A DNA stretch of 64,000 nt from JAXLQL01 sp046331625. GTDB lineage: Bacteria; Acidobacteriota; Terriglobia; Bryobacterales; Bryobacteraceae. This document shows, piece after piece, positions 15,658-24,484 of the stretch. The notes beneath the pieces are model-generated. The model made no database searches. It had not been told where the DNA came from and saw only the letters and a list, made by a program, of their open reading frames with translations. A program made the position numbers and the translations under genes. How positions within the stretch are numbered: position 1 is the stretch's first letter; every line of letters begins with the position of its first letter. Where the stretch lies: positions 62,001 through 126,000 of the forward strand of contig JAXLQL010000023.1 of NCBI GenBank assembly GCA_046331625.1, written 5' to 3'.

Positions 15658-18131
15658 TAGTCGAGTTTCAATCCTGCGTACTTAGCGATCAGCTTCTTGA
15701 GTCCGTGTCCGGCGAACGAGACGGTCAGCTTGGCGTCGTCACCGTCGCCTTCCTGCCGCAACACCGTGCCCCGGCCGTACTTGGGGTGCTGGATGGTGGC
15801 CCCTTCCCAACCGCGCTTTTTCTTGGCGGCTCCGAAAGGCGCGGCCACAGGGGGCTGCACCGGTCTCGGACCTGCCGGTTTCGGAACAGGCGCAGGAGCA
15901 GACAATTGCGGCGCCACCGGCTTGGGCGCCTGCTGCGGCGCGGCCGGAGAACCACCCGGCGCTCCACGCGCGGGAATTCCCCGGTCCCGAAAGAACTGGG
16001 AAATGTTCTCTACAGAATTATAAGTCTTTCCCGAGTACGGCTGCCGGGCAGCGTTTTGCCCGGGACGTTGCCATGGTTTGGCGGCTTGGCGAATCTGGTC
16101 AGTGGTGGAGCGCACGTTCTCGCGAACGAACGAGCGTTCGGAGAACAGATCGATTTCGTCATCGCCTTCGAAGCCCTCCGCATCGAGATCCACCGCGCCC
16201 TGAAAATCGCACAGTTCCTTGGGAATCTCGCGGAGGAATCGCGACGGCATCGCCGGCTCGAGCGGACCGCCGCCATAACGCCTGCGCGCTCGGGCGTGGC
16301 TGAGCGAAAGCCTCTGCTCGGCTCGCGTCATGCCCACGTAGCAGAGGCGGCGCTCTTCTTCCATCATCGATGGGCTGTCGAGCGAACGCGAGTGCGGGAA
16401 CAAGCCCTCTTCCATTCCAGCAAGGAACACGAGTGGAAACTCGAGCCCCTTGGCATTGTGGACGGTGAGCAGGGAAATCTGCGCACGCGCGTCGACACTA
16501 TCGGCATCGGCCACCAGCGCCGCGTGATCCAGGAAATCGGCCAAACCTTCGCCGCGCTCGGCGGCTTCGGCGGCGGCATTCAGTAGTTCGTCGAGGTTTT
16601 CGAGCTTGCCTTCGATGCCCGGAGTTTTGTCCTCTTTGAGCATCTGGCGATAGCCGGTCCGCTCGAGGATCGTGTCGAGCAACTCGTGGAGCTTCACCAC
16701 GCCCATCTTCTCGCGCAGCGTCTCGATCAAGTGGCGGAATGCCGCCACGGCAACCTCAGCCCGCCCCGGCAACAGCTTCCTCGAGAGCATGTCGTGGATC
16801 GCGTCCCACATCGACATGTTGTTCTCGCGGGCGTGAAGATCGATCTGCTCCACCGTGGTCTTGCCGATGCCGCGCGCCGGAACATTGATGATGCGCTGCA
16901 GGCTGATCGAATCGGTGGGAACCAGCAGCAGCTTCAGGTAGGCGAGCATGTCCTTGATCTCGGCTCGCTGATAGAAGCTGAGTCCGCCCACCACGTTGTA
17001 GGTGAGGCGGTAGCGGCGCAACGCCTCTTCCACCTGGCGCGACTGGGCATTGGTGCGATAGAGCACGGCGACGTGGGTCTTGGGATCTTTGCGGACCGCG
17101 GCGGCGATTTGGCCGGCGATCCAGAGTGCCTCGCCCTCGCCTTCCATCGCCTGGTAGATGGTGATCTTCGAGCCGGCGGTGGACTCGGTCCAAAGCCATT
17201 TTCCCTTGCGCTCGGTGTTGTTCGAGATCACCTGGCTGGCGGCTTCGAGAATGTTCTTGGTGGAGCGGTAGTTCTGCTCGAGGCGGATGATGACGGCGTT
17301 CGGGAAGTCGCGCTCGAAGTCGAGGATGTTCTTGATGTCGGCGCCGCGCCACGAGTAGATCGACTGGTCCTCGTCGCCGACGGCACCCACGTTGTTGCCG
17401 GAGCCGGCGAGCAGGCGGGTGAGCTCGTACTGGGTGCGGTTGGTGTCCTGATACTCGTCGATCATCAGGAACTCGAGGCGGCGGTTCCAGGCCTCGCGCG
17501 TTGGGGCGTCGTGTTTCAGCAAGCGCACGCTTTCGATGAGTAGGTCATCGAAGTCGAAGGCGTTGGCGCGGATCAGCGAGTCATTGTACTGCTCGAACAA
17601 CGCGGCGATGTGGCGCGCCATCGGATCGCGGTCTTTCGCGATGTCCTCGGGGCCCTCGCCCTTGTTCTTCGCGGCGGAAATGGCGGCCAGCACGCGGCGC
17701 GGCGGGAGTTGCTTGTCATCGATCGATTTCGCCTTGTAGAGCGACTTCAACAGCGACAACTGGTCGTCGTCGTCATAGATGAGGAAGTTGCGCGTGAAGC
17801 CCGGGCGGAACTCGGCCAGGGGCATTCCATCACGGCGCAGCAGGCGAACGCAGAACGAGTGAAAGGTGGAGAGCACCGGACCGCGGCCGGGCGGAAGCGA
17901 TCCGGCCAAGAGCTTGGCGATGCGCTCGCGCATTTCCGCCGCGGCTTTGTTGGTGAAAGTGACGGCCAGGATCGATTCCGGAACCACGCCGTAGTTGGAA
18001 ACGAGATGGCTGATGCGATGGGTGACGACGCGCGTCTTGCCGCTTCCGGCGCCAGCCAGGATGAGGAGTGGCCCCTCGACGTGCGCGACCGCTTGTTGCT
18101 GTTGCGGATTGAGCCCGGAGAGGAAATCCAT
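15657..18131 (-). CDS. pcrA: ATP-dependent DNA helicase PcrA/UvrD
   Basis: The 824-residue SF1A helicase unwinds DNA 3'-5' in excision repair and replication restart. Motifs are in order: Q-motif LNPQQQQAV, Walker A AGAGSGKT, Ia TFTNKAAAEMRER, Walker B MIDEYQDTN, III GDEDQSIYSWRGAD, IV EQNYRST, V TVHNAKGLEF and VI YVGMTRAEQRL. After a Pro/Ala linker (about 700-770) comes a C-terminal Tudor-like domain, ATIQHPKYGRGTVL, as in RNA-polymerase-binding PcrA. The ATG at 18131 sits directly before the Q motif. Confidence 0.96.
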   Translation of the reverse strand: MDFLSGLNPQQQQAVAHVEGPLLILAGAGSGKTRVVTHRISHLVSNYGVVPESILAVTFTNKAAAEMRERIAKLLAGSLPPGRGPVLSTFHSFCVRLLRRDGMPLAEFRPGFTRNFLIYDDDDQLSLLKSLYKAKSIDDKQLPPRRVLAAISAAKNKGEGPEDIAKDRDPMARHIAALFEQYNDSLIRANAFDFDDLLIESVRLLKHDAPTREAWNRRLEFLMIDEYQDTNRTQYELTRLLAGSGNNVGAVGDEDQSIYSWRGADIKNILDFERDFPNAVIIRLEQNYRSTKNILEAASQVISNNTERKGKWLWTESTAGSKITIYQAMEGEGEALWIAGQIAAAVRKDPKTHVAVLYRTNAQSRQVEEALRRYRLTYNVVGGLSFYQRAEIKDMLAYLKLLLVPTDSISLQRIINVPARGIGKTTVEQIDLHARENNMSMWDAIHDMLSRKLLPGRAEVAVAAFRHLIETLREKMGVVKLHELLDTILERTGYRQMLKEDKTPGIEGKLENLDELLNAAAEAAERGEGLADFLDHAALVADADSVDARAQISLLTVHNAKGLEFPLVFLAGMEEGLFPHSRSLDSPSMMEEERRLCYVGMTRAEQRLSLSHARARRRYGGGPLEPAMPSRFLREIPKELCDFQGAVDLDAEGFEGDDEIDLFSERSFVRENVRSTTDQIRQAAKPWQRPGQNAARQPYSGKTYNSVENISQFFRDRGIPARGAPGGSPAAPQQAPKPVAPQLSAPAPVPKPAGPRPVQPPVAAPFGAAKKKRGWEGATIQHPKYGRGTVLRQEGDGDDAKLTVSFAGHGLKKLIAKYAGLKLD

Positions 18132-18241
18132 GAAAGGGAGATCGGGGACGGCAGCTTCCGAGTCACCACCGGACCACCACAGATTGTAGCATGGGGTGGC
18201 AATACCCTCACTTACGACACACGAGGTCCCCATCTAAGTAG

Positions 18242-18269
18242 TTAGACTTAGTACGCCTAGTACTATATA
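18242..18269 (+). promoter_or_regulatory. putative promoter of the 53-codon gene
   Basis: A TTAGAC box (18242-18247) and a TATATA box (18264-18269) are spaced 16 nt, and AGTAC...GTACT half-sites lie between them. The ATG follows only nine bases after the -10 box, which predicts a leaderless or near-leaderless transcript. The AT-rich patch is unlike its GC-rich surroundings. Confidence 0.5.
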
Positions 18270-18277
18270 CTGGCTCC

Positions 18278-18439
18278 ATGACCAAACCTGCTGCCAGTTC
18301 CAGAGCATCGGAGTCGGTAGACCGGACCTTGAAGCTTCTCTATGCGAAGAGGGCTTATATTGAAGGGCTGATTCGGTCGATTGAGCAGTATCGGAGGCTC
18401 GACACGCGAATGACGCAAGTGCTCAAGCGCGTTGCCTGA
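18278..18439 (+). CDS. small helical protein of 53 residues
   Basis: The frame opens with ATG at 18278 and ends TGA at 18437-18439. The product (MTKPAASSRASESVDRTLKL onward) has a Ser/Ala-rich start and then one long amphipathic helix with YAKRAYIEGLIRSIEQYRRL, giving alternating basic and hydrophobic residues. No family is recognised. The promoter-like sequence just upstream and regular helix support it being real. It lies divergently from pcrA and upstream of the glycosidase-like gene. Confidence 0.6.
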   Translation: MTKPAASSRASESVDRTLKLLYAKRAYIEGLIRSIEQYRRLDTRMTQVLKRVA

Positions 18440-18524
18440 AGGGAGAACCGAGGGGTCGCGAATTCAGCAATACGGCACTGGGGCGGTGTCATCCTCCAGT
18501 TGTGTCGAGTATCCTGAATGTTCC

Positions 18525-19607
18525 ATGCGACACACGACATTTGCGCTGGCGAGCGCAATCGGCCTAGCGGTAACCCTGCCCCTGTCAGCGGGGCACACCG
18601 AAGTGGCCATCCACGGCGAACAGTTCCTGATCAACGGAAAGCCCACCTACCAGGGCCGGACGTGGAATGGGAACAAGATCGAAGGCCTACTCATGAATTC
18701 ACGCATGATCCAAGGAGTCTTCGATGACGAGAATCCCGAGACCGTGAACCGGTGGAAGTATCCCGACACCGGCCGCTGGGATGCCGAACGCAACATGCGC
18801 GAGTATCGGGCGGCGATGCCCGAGTGGCGCAAGCATGGCCTGCTTGCGTTCACACTCGGGATGCAGGGCGGGAGTCCGGAAGGCTACTCGAAAGTGCAAC
18901 CTTGGCGCAACAGCGCCTATGGGACAGACGGCGCGCTGAAGAAGCCGTTCGCGGCGCGGCTGAAGCGCATTCTCGACAAGGCCGACGCGCTGGGCATGGT
19001 GGTGATTCTCAACTACTTCTATTTTGGCCAGGACGAGTGGTTCGCCGATGCGGCGGCGTCCAAGCGCGCCGTCACCGAGACCACGCAATGGGTTTTGCGC
19101 CACGGCTACCGGAATGTGATCGTGGACCTGGTGAACGAGTGCGACAACCGCAGCTATGACCGCCCGGAGTTGCAGGCGGCGAATCTTCATGAACTGATCG
19201 AGCACGCCAAGTCGATCCAGGTGAAGGGACGGCGGCTTTTGGTGGGCACGAGCTTCAACGGCGGCCGGATTCCGCTGCCGAAGATCGTGGAGGTGTCTGA
19301 CTTCGTGCTGCTGCACGGCAACGGAGTGAAAGATCCGAACCGAATCGCGGAGATGGTAAAGACGGTGCGCGCGATGCCGGTGTGGAAGCCGAAGCCGGTG
19401 CTGTTCAATGAAGACGACCACTTCGATTTCGATCGGCCGGTGAACAACATGCGAAAGGCGATCGAATCCTATGCCGGGTGGGGTTACTTCGATCCGGGCA
19501 AGGGCGACTACTCCGACGGCTACCAATCGATGCCGGTCAAATGGAGCATCAACAGCGAGCGCAAGAAGGCGTTCTTCGCCTTTCTGAAAGAGGTGACCGG
19601 ACAATGA
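18525..19607 (+). CDS. secreted clan GH-A-like glycoside hydrolase
   Basis: The 360-residue protein has a Sec signal peptide (MRHTTFALASAIGLAVTLPL, cleavage near residue 23). It then follows a TIM-barrel glycosidase pattern: the NE pair expected of the acid/base lies in IVDLVNECDNRSY, and a candidate nucleophile Glu in KPVLFNEDDHFDF. GH family and substrate are not clear; homologous proteins in Acidobacteria are often labelled hypothetical. Its stop overlaps the next start as ATGA, so it is the first gene of a coupled trio with a dehydrogenase and a Pnkp-like protein. Confidence 0.78.
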   Translation: MRHTTFALASAIGLAVTLPLSAGHTEVAIHGEQFLINGKPTYQGRTWNGNKIEGLLMNSRMIQGVFDDENPETVNRWKYPDTGRWDAERNMREYRAAMPEWRKHGLLAFTLGMQGGSPEGYSKVQPWRNSAYGTDGALKKPFAARLKRILDKADALGMVVILNYFYFGQDEWFADAAASKRAVTETTQWVLRHGYRNVIVDLVNECDNRSYDRPELQAANLHELIEHAKSIQVKGRRLLVGTSFNGGRIPLPKIVEVSDFVLLHGNGVKDPNRIAEMVKTVRAMPVWKPKPVLFNEDDHFDFDRPVNNMRKAIESYAGWGYFDPGKGDYSDGYQSMPVKWSINSERKKAFFAFLKEVTGQ

Positions 19608-20614
19608 CGCCGCTGCGCGGGGGCGTGATCGGCTGCGGGTTCTTCGCGCAATTCCATTTGGATGCCTGGCGGCGGATGCCGGATGCGGAGATCGTATGCG
19701 CGTGCGATCCGGATCTGGAGCGAGCAGCGCAGGCTGCTCCCCGGACATACGCTTCGGTGGCGGAAATGTTCCGGAACGAGCGGCTCGATTTCGTCGACAT
19801 CGCAACGCGGCCGGAGACGCATCGTGACTTGGTGGAAGAAGCGGCGAGCCATGGCGTGGCGGTGATCTGCCAGAAGCCTCTGGCGCCCACGTGGGTCGAA
19901 GCCGTGGCGACGGTGAAGGCGGCGGAAGCGGCGGGGATTCCGTTCATGGTCCACGAGAACTGGCGCTGGCAGCCGTGGTATCGGGAAGTGGGCAAGCGCA
20001 TTGCCGCGGGTGACATTGGCGCGCCAGTTACGTATCGCTTTCGGATCCGCAAGCGCGACGGGCACGGAGACGCTCCCTACGCTGCCCAGCCGTACTTTCG
20101 CCGGATGCCGCGACTGCTCATTTACGAAACGATGGTGCATCCGCTCGACACGGCGCGGTTCCTTTTCGGCGACATCGAGCGGGTGATGGCGTCGGGGGCG
20201 AAGCGGAATCCGGTCATCGTGGGCGAAGACTTCGTGCAGATTCTGGTGCGGCACGCCAGCGGCCTCGACGGGATCGCCGACGGGCACCGTTTTACAGACC
20301 TGGCGCCGGACAGTCCTCCGCTGGGCGACGCGAGTTTCGAAGGGGACGCGGGCGTTCTCGAGGTGCTGCCCACTGGAGATCTTCGCCTGAACGGCCGATT
20401 GATTCATGAGAACCGGTGTTCCGACGGATACCGGGGCGACAGCGTGCGCGCCACGCAGCAGAACTTCATCGATGGATTGCTCGGCAGGAGCCGGTTCGAG
20501 ACGGGTGGCCGGGATTACCTGGGTACGGTCGCGGCGGTGGAAGCCGGGTATTTGTCGATGGCGCGAGGCGCGGCGGTGAATCTTTCGGAGTTGGTGAGCC
20601 AGATCGGGCAATGA
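19604..20614 (+). CDS. Gfo/Idh/MocA family oxidoreductase
   Basis: The 336-residue protein has an N-terminal NAD(P)-binding Rossmann motif GVIGCGFFAQFHLDAW, the active-site EKP-like motif as CQKPLAP (Gln replaces the usual Glu), and the YETMVHPLDTARFLFG helix carrying the conserved His. It should oxidise or reduce a sugar or cyclitol. ATGA overlaps join it to the glycosidase upstream and to the Pnkp-like gene downstream. The context suggests carbohydrate breakdown. Confidence 0.88.
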   Translation: MTPLRGGVIGCGFFAQFHLDAWRRMPDAEIVCACDPDLERAAQAAPRTYASVAEMFRNERLDFVDIATRPETHRDLVEEAASHGVAVICQKPLAPTWVEAVATVKAAEAAGIPFMVHENWRWQPWYREVGKRIAAGDIGAPVTYRFRIRKRDGHGDAPYAAQPYFRRMPRLLIYETMVHPLDTARFLFGDIERVMASGAKRNPVIVGEDFVQILVRHASGLDGIADGHRFTDLAPDSPPLGDASFEGDAGVLEVLPTGDLRLNGRLIHENRCSDGYRGDSVRATQQNFIDGLLGRSRFETGGRDYLGTVAAVEAGYLSMARGAAVNLSELVSQIGQ

Positions 20615-22011
20615 GACTGACGATCCCGGAGCAATCGCTGGTGGTTCTGATCGGAGCCCCCGGCTCGGGGAAGTCCGCGTTTGCGGGCCGACACTTTTCC
20701 CCCACGGAAGTGGTATCCATCGACTTTGCGCGGCAATTGGTGGCCGACGACGATGAAGACTCGGAGGCTTGGCAGGATGGCGCCCGAACGCTCGCCTTTC
20801 TCGCCGAGAGGCGTCTGCGGCGTGGGCTGATGACAGTGGTGGATGCGCCCAATAGCGAAGCGGAAGCGCGGGTGGGTCTGCTCGAAATCGCGGCGCGCCA
20901 CCATGCCATTCCAGCGGCGATCGTGCTGCGTGCGCCTGGATCCGCGGGAGCCGATCTCGAAGCTTTACGGCGCGAAGGGTTCCGCTGGGTGTACGACCTC
21001 GATTCGACCGAAGCAGTAGCAGCGGCGGAGATCGTTCGACAGCCGCTGTGGAACAACCGGCGGGACGACAAGGGTCCGTTTGACGTGATCGGCGATGTGC
21101 ACGGCTGTTATCGCGAATTGTGCACGCTGCTCGAGAAACTGGGTTACCGGATCGAACGGGGCGCGGCTCTGGACACCGATCCGCCGCGGCACTTCATCAC
21201 ACCGCCGGAGGGGCGCAAGCTGATTTTCCTGGGTGATCTGGTGGGGCGCGGCCCCGACATCGCGAGCGTTTTACGGCTGGTGATGGATTCGGTGGATTCC
21301 GGCGCGGCACTGAGCGTTCCTGGCAACCACGAGGACAAGCTGGTGCGGTGGATGCGCGGATTTCCGGTGGAAGGCCGGTCGGGGTTGGGCGAGACGATCC
21401 AGCAGTTGCGCGCGACATCGGAGCCGTTCCGCACCGAGGTGGAGGCGTTCCTCGATGCCTCGCCGAGCCATTACGTACTCGACGGCGGAGCGCTGGTGGC
21501 GGCGCACGCGGGTATGCCTGAGCCGATGCAAGGGCGCGGGTCGGCGGAGGTACGTCAGTTCGCCCTGTACGGCGAAACGGGCGGCGAGACCGACGAATTC
21601 GGGCTTCCGGATCAGCGCTGGATCCGGTCGTATCAAGGCAAGGCGAAGGTGGTCTACGGGCATACGGCGGTGCTCGAGCCCGAGTGGATCCACAACACGA
21701 TCAACATCGATACGGGCTGCATCTTCGGAGGGCGGTTGACGGCGCTGCGATATCCGGAGATGGAGTTGGTTTCCGTGCCGCAGCGCGGGCGCGCGCAGCT
21801 GGTTTCCGGCGCAAAATTCGACAGGTACTCGCTGGCCATCACCCGCCAGGAGCGGAAACCGAAGTGGAAGCCCGCAAGCACCCTTCCGGAGAGGTTAAGG
21901 TTCGGTTCCAGGGCCTGGGCGCTGGGCATCGACAGCGGGACTGAAGTCCCGCGCAGGCTGAAGCCTGCCCCACAATCTGAACCATGGAATTTTGCGCCGG
22001 AAAGTAGCTAG
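20611..22011 (+). CDS. Pnkp-like polynucleotide kinase-phosphatase lacking the ligase domain
   Basis: The 466-residue protein aligns by eye with the first two domains of bacterial Pnkp (RNA end-healing). The kinase domain (1-150) has P-loop GAPGSGKSAFAGRHF and SIDFARQLVADD with the catalytic Asp, then PLWNNRRDDKGPFD as linker. The metallophosphatase (152-430) has GDVHGCYREL, LGDLVGRGPD, PGNHEDK, AHAGMPE and YGHTAV. The kinase lid with its Arg residues is missing, and there is no C-terminal ligase or Hen1 neighbour. The last ~30 residues are translated repeat DNA. Confidence 0.85.
   Translation: MRLTIPEQSLVVLIGAPGSGKSAFAGRHFSPTEVVSIDFARQLVADDDEDSEAWQDGARTLAFLAERRLRRGLMTVVDAPNSEAEARVGLLEIAARHHAIPAAIVLRAPGSAGADLEALRREGFRWVYDLDSTEAVAAAEIVRQPLWNNRRDDKGPFDVIGDVHGCYRELCTLLEKLGYRIERGAALDTDPPRHFITPPEGRKLIFLGDLVGRGPDIASVLRLVMDSVDSGAALSVPGNHEDKLVRWMRGFPVEGRSGLGETIQQLRATSEPFRTEVEAFLDASPSHYVLDGGALVAAHAGMPEPMQGRGSAEVRQFALYGETGGETDEFGLPDQRWIRSYQGKAKVVYGHTAVLEPEWIHNTINIDTGCIFGGRLTALRYPEMELVSVPQRGRAQLVSGAKFDRYSLAITRQERKPKWKPASTLPERLRFGSRAWALGIDSGTEVPRRLKPAPQSEPWNFAPESS
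21935..21974 (+). repeat. double-hairpin repeat, copy 5 (canonical, within a CDS)
   Basis: An exact canonical element inside the 3' end of the Pnkp-like gene. It is translated on the plus strand as SGTEVPRRLKPAPQ, which extends that protein's C terminus. Confidence 0.9.
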
Positions 22012-22038
22012 AGGGCAGAGTAACTGCCGTTTCTCGGA

Positions 22039-22467
22039 TCAGGCCGTGAAGATTCGCCCCCCCTCAGCGCCAGTGTCCACCAAAGATGGCGCCACCGCTT
22101 GCGGCGGCTCGCACCGCTCCCAGCCGTCGAGCAAAGTCACCAGCAGCCTCTCCACTTCGGCCAAAGGCTCGTCGGCTTGCTGGAAATTCGCCTCCTGCAG
22201 CCGCCGGCCCATGTAGTCATACAGTTCGAGTAGACGCCGGGCCAAATCACCGCCGCCCTCGAGATCGAGCGACTGCGCCAACTCGCCGAGGATTTCCATC
22301 GCACGCGTGATCTGCCGCGACCGGGCCGCGATCTCCTTGGCGCGAATGTGCACCCGCGCCTTCGCCACTGCATCTACGGCGGCGCGGTAGAGCAGCCGCA
22401 CCAAGTGCAGCGGATCCGCCTGCAACACTTCGCCTTCGAGGTACGCCTGCTGGAACTGATTTGCCAT
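22039..22467 (-). CDS. fliS: flagellar export chaperone FliS
   Basis: The 142-residue helical protein begins MANQFQQAYLEGEVLQADPL, the FliS N-terminal pattern, followed by LVRLLYRAAVDAVAKARVHI and a four-helix arrangement ending ELYDYMGRRL. FliS binds flagellin C termini in the cytoplasm to prevent premature polymerisation. A start further upstream at 22512 is possible, but the family begins at 22467. It lies downstream of flaG; no flagellin or fliD is in the window. Confidence 0.88.
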   Translation of the reverse strand: MANQFQQAYLEGEVLQADPLHLVRLLYRAAVDAVAKARVHIRAKEIAARSRQITRAMEILGELAQSLDLEGGGDLARRLLELYDYMGRRLQEANFQQADEPLAEVERLLVTLLDGWERCEPPQAVAPSLVDTGAEGGRIFTA

Positions 22468-22550
22468 CGCCTCGTATTCCCCAAGAATCGCATTTCCAGA
22501 ACGTCTGGCCACTCAACGGACCACCCGATCGGGGCAGCTCGAGCGAGGCA

Positions 22551-22850
22551 TCAGGCCTCGGCCGCAACCCTTCGGCGCATCTCCTCGGCCATCCGAACCA
22601 CGTACTCGGGTGGAATCTGCCGGATCAGTTCATTCGTCTTCTTGTCGACGATCCGAACCAGCGCCCTCCCCGTCTGGCGATCGAGCGCGAACGTCAGTTC
22701 GTTGTCGTCGCCAAAAGCATTGGCCTCGTTCAATTGCCTCACCGCGGTGGTCACTTGCCGATTCTCTGCCCGCGCCTCCGCAGTCACCGTGCTTCGCTGT
22801 GCTCCATAATCCACAGCTTGGCTCACATCGTATGCCGACGAGATCTCCAT
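22551..22850 (-). CDS. flaG: FlaG family flagellar protein
   Basis: The 99-residue protein has the FlaG C-terminal signature: LTFALDRQTGRALVRIVDKK followed by TNELIRQIPPEYVVRMAEEM. FlaG proteins influence flagellar filament length. The ATG at 22850 has AGG upstream on the minus strand and starts MEISSAYDVSQAV; the frame extends upstream to 22919 without similarity. It precedes fliS by about 80 nt and probably shares its transcript. Confidence 0.88.
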   Translation of the reverse strand: MEISSAYDVSQAVDYGAQRSTVTAEARAENRQVTTAVRQLNEANAFGDDNELTFALDRQTGRALVRIVDKKTNELIRQIPPEYVVRMAEEMRRRVAAEA

Positions 22851-22965
22851 CTTGGACCTCCTACGAGGAAGAATTCCATTCTCCTCACACCCCCTCATCG
22901 GCCGCTCCCGATACCTCATGAGCGTTTTTCACTCGCCATCATCACACCGGACCATAATCAGAAAG

Positions 22966-23250
22966 ATGCCGCACAAGCCCGAACCCCTGGCCCGCCGCTA
23001 CCGTATCACCGGCCGCGTACAAGGGGTGGGCTTTCGCAACTTCGTCCAGCACGCCGCCTCTGGCCTCGGCCTTTCCGGCTACGCCAAGAACCTGCCCGAT
23101 GGATCCGTCGAGGTATATGCCATCGGCGAGGCCAGCCTACACTCCGAACTCTCCGCCGCCCTCCACACCGGACCGCGCTGGGCCGACGTCCGCTCCGTCC
23201 ACGAACAGGAAGCCGCCCTCGAAGCCTGCTCCGGCTTCCGCATCCGGTGA
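22966..23250 (+). CDS. acyP: acylphosphatase
   Basis: The 94-residue protein is a typical acylphosphatase that hydrolyses acyl phosphates. The catalytic Arg is in GRVQGVGFRNFVQ, and the catalytic Asn in GYAKNLPDGSVEVYA. It has normal family length. The ATG at 22966 directly precedes the conserved core. It is divergent from flaG and 37 nt upstream of the MFS gene on the same strand. Confidence 0.93.
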   Translation: MPHKPEPLARRYRITGRVQGVGFRNFVQHAASGLGLSGYAKNLPDGSVEVYAIGEASLHSELSAALHTGPRWADVRSVHEQEAALEACSGFRIR

Positions 23251-23287
23251 GCGCTCCCAGATCAGAACGCCCGTGCCATCCTGAAAC

Positions 23288-24484
23288 TTGACCGAGACGT
23301 TCCGAGCGCTGCGCCACCGCGACTTCCGGCTGTTCATGCTCGGCCAAGTCGTGTCACTCACCGGCACCTGGATGCAAGGCGTCGCCCAAAGCTGGCTCGT
23401 CTACCGCCTCACCCACTCCTCGGTCCTGTTGGGAACGATCGGATTCCTCACTCACCTCCCCGTTCTCCTCCTCGGACCCGCGGCCGGCCTCGCCGCGGAC
23501 CGATGGCCCCGCCGCAACATCGTCCTCGTGGCCCAGTCGGCCTTTCTCATCCAGGCGTCCACACTCGCCGTGGTCACGCTCACCGGCGCCGTCACCGTGC
23601 CGCATCTGCTCGCCCTCGCCGCCATCCTCGGAGCCATCAACGCCTTCGACATTCCGGCCCGGCAGTCACTCTACGTCCACCTCGTCGGGCAAGACGATCT
23701 GCCCAACGCCATCGCCATCAACTCCATCACCTTCAATGCCGCCCGTGTCGCCGGCCCCTCCATCGGCGGACTCTTCGTCGCCACACTCGGTGAGGGGATG
23801 TGTTTCGCCGCCAATGCCGTCAGCTACCTCGCCGTCATCGGAGCGCTCCTCATCATGCGCGCCCGCGAAGCTCCCCGCAGCGAACATCCCCCTGCTCTCG
23901 AACATCTACGCGAAGGCTTCCGCTACGCGTGGACGAACCCACTCGTCAAGACGCTTCTCCTGCTCACCGCGATCGGCAACGTTGCCTCCACCCCGGTCAG
24001 CGTCCTCGGACCCGTCTTCGCGGGCGACATCTTCCAGCGCGGGTCCCGTGGACTCGGCTTGCTCGTCGGCGCCATGGGTTTCGGCGCGGTCATCGGCATG
24101 GTAGTGCTCGCGCGCAGCCGAGATGCGAGCCAAATGCGGCCCGTCATCTCCGCCAGCGTCCTCGGGACCGCGGGTGCGTTGGCCTGCTATGCCCTCTCGC
24201 CCTGGTTTCCGCTCTCGCTCGCGGCCATGGCCGTGCTCGGATTCAACCTCTTCCGCCAACTCGGCGCCACCAACACTCTGATCCAAAGCGCCATATCCGA
24301 TGAATACCGCGGCCGGATTATGTCACTCTATTCAATGACAGTGGTGGGAATGCTGCCGTTGGGCAATCTCCTCTCTGGGTTCGCCGGGCATTGGCTCGGC
24401 GCTCGGGGAACCGTGCTCGCCGGATCCGCCGTCAGTATCGCGGCCGCCGCACTGTGGTTCTCCCGCAAGGACGCTAACCGATGA
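23288..24484 (+). CDS. MFS transporter, EntS/DHA3-type exporter
   Basis: The 398-residue protein with about 12 membrane segments begins FRALRHRDFRLFMLGQVVSL, the pattern of the MFS_3 (enterobactin exporter-like) group. It has a GPAAGLAADRWPRRN loop between helices 2 and 3 and DEYRGRIMSLYSM before helix 10. It likely exports a small molecule; the substrate is unknown. The start appears to be TTG at 23288. Its TGA overlaps the next ATG. Confidence 0.88.
   Translation: MTETFRALRHRDFRLFMLGQVVSLTGTWMQGVAQSWLVYRLTHSSVLLGTIGFLTHLPVLLLGPAAGLAADRWPRRNIVLVAQSAFLIQASTLAVVTLTGAVTVPHLLALAAILGAINAFDIPARQSLYVHLVGQDDLPNAIAINSITFNAARVAGPSIGGLFVATLGEGMCFAANAVSYLAVIGALLIMRAREAPRSEHPPALEHLREGFRYAWTNPLVKTLLLLTAIGNVASTPVSVLGPVFAGDIFQRGSRGLGLLVGAMGFGAVIGMVVLARSRDASQMRPVISASVLGTAGALACYALSPWFPLSLAAMAVLGFNLFRQLGATNTLIQSAISDEYRGRIMSLYSMTVVGMLPLGNLLSGFAGHWLGARGTVLAGSAVSIAAAALWFSRKDANR

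Noticed and set aside
18699..19805. 368-codon minus-strand open frame
   Set aside because: Antisense to the glycosidase-like gene with signal peptide and catalytic motifs; the shadow is Arg/His-rich.
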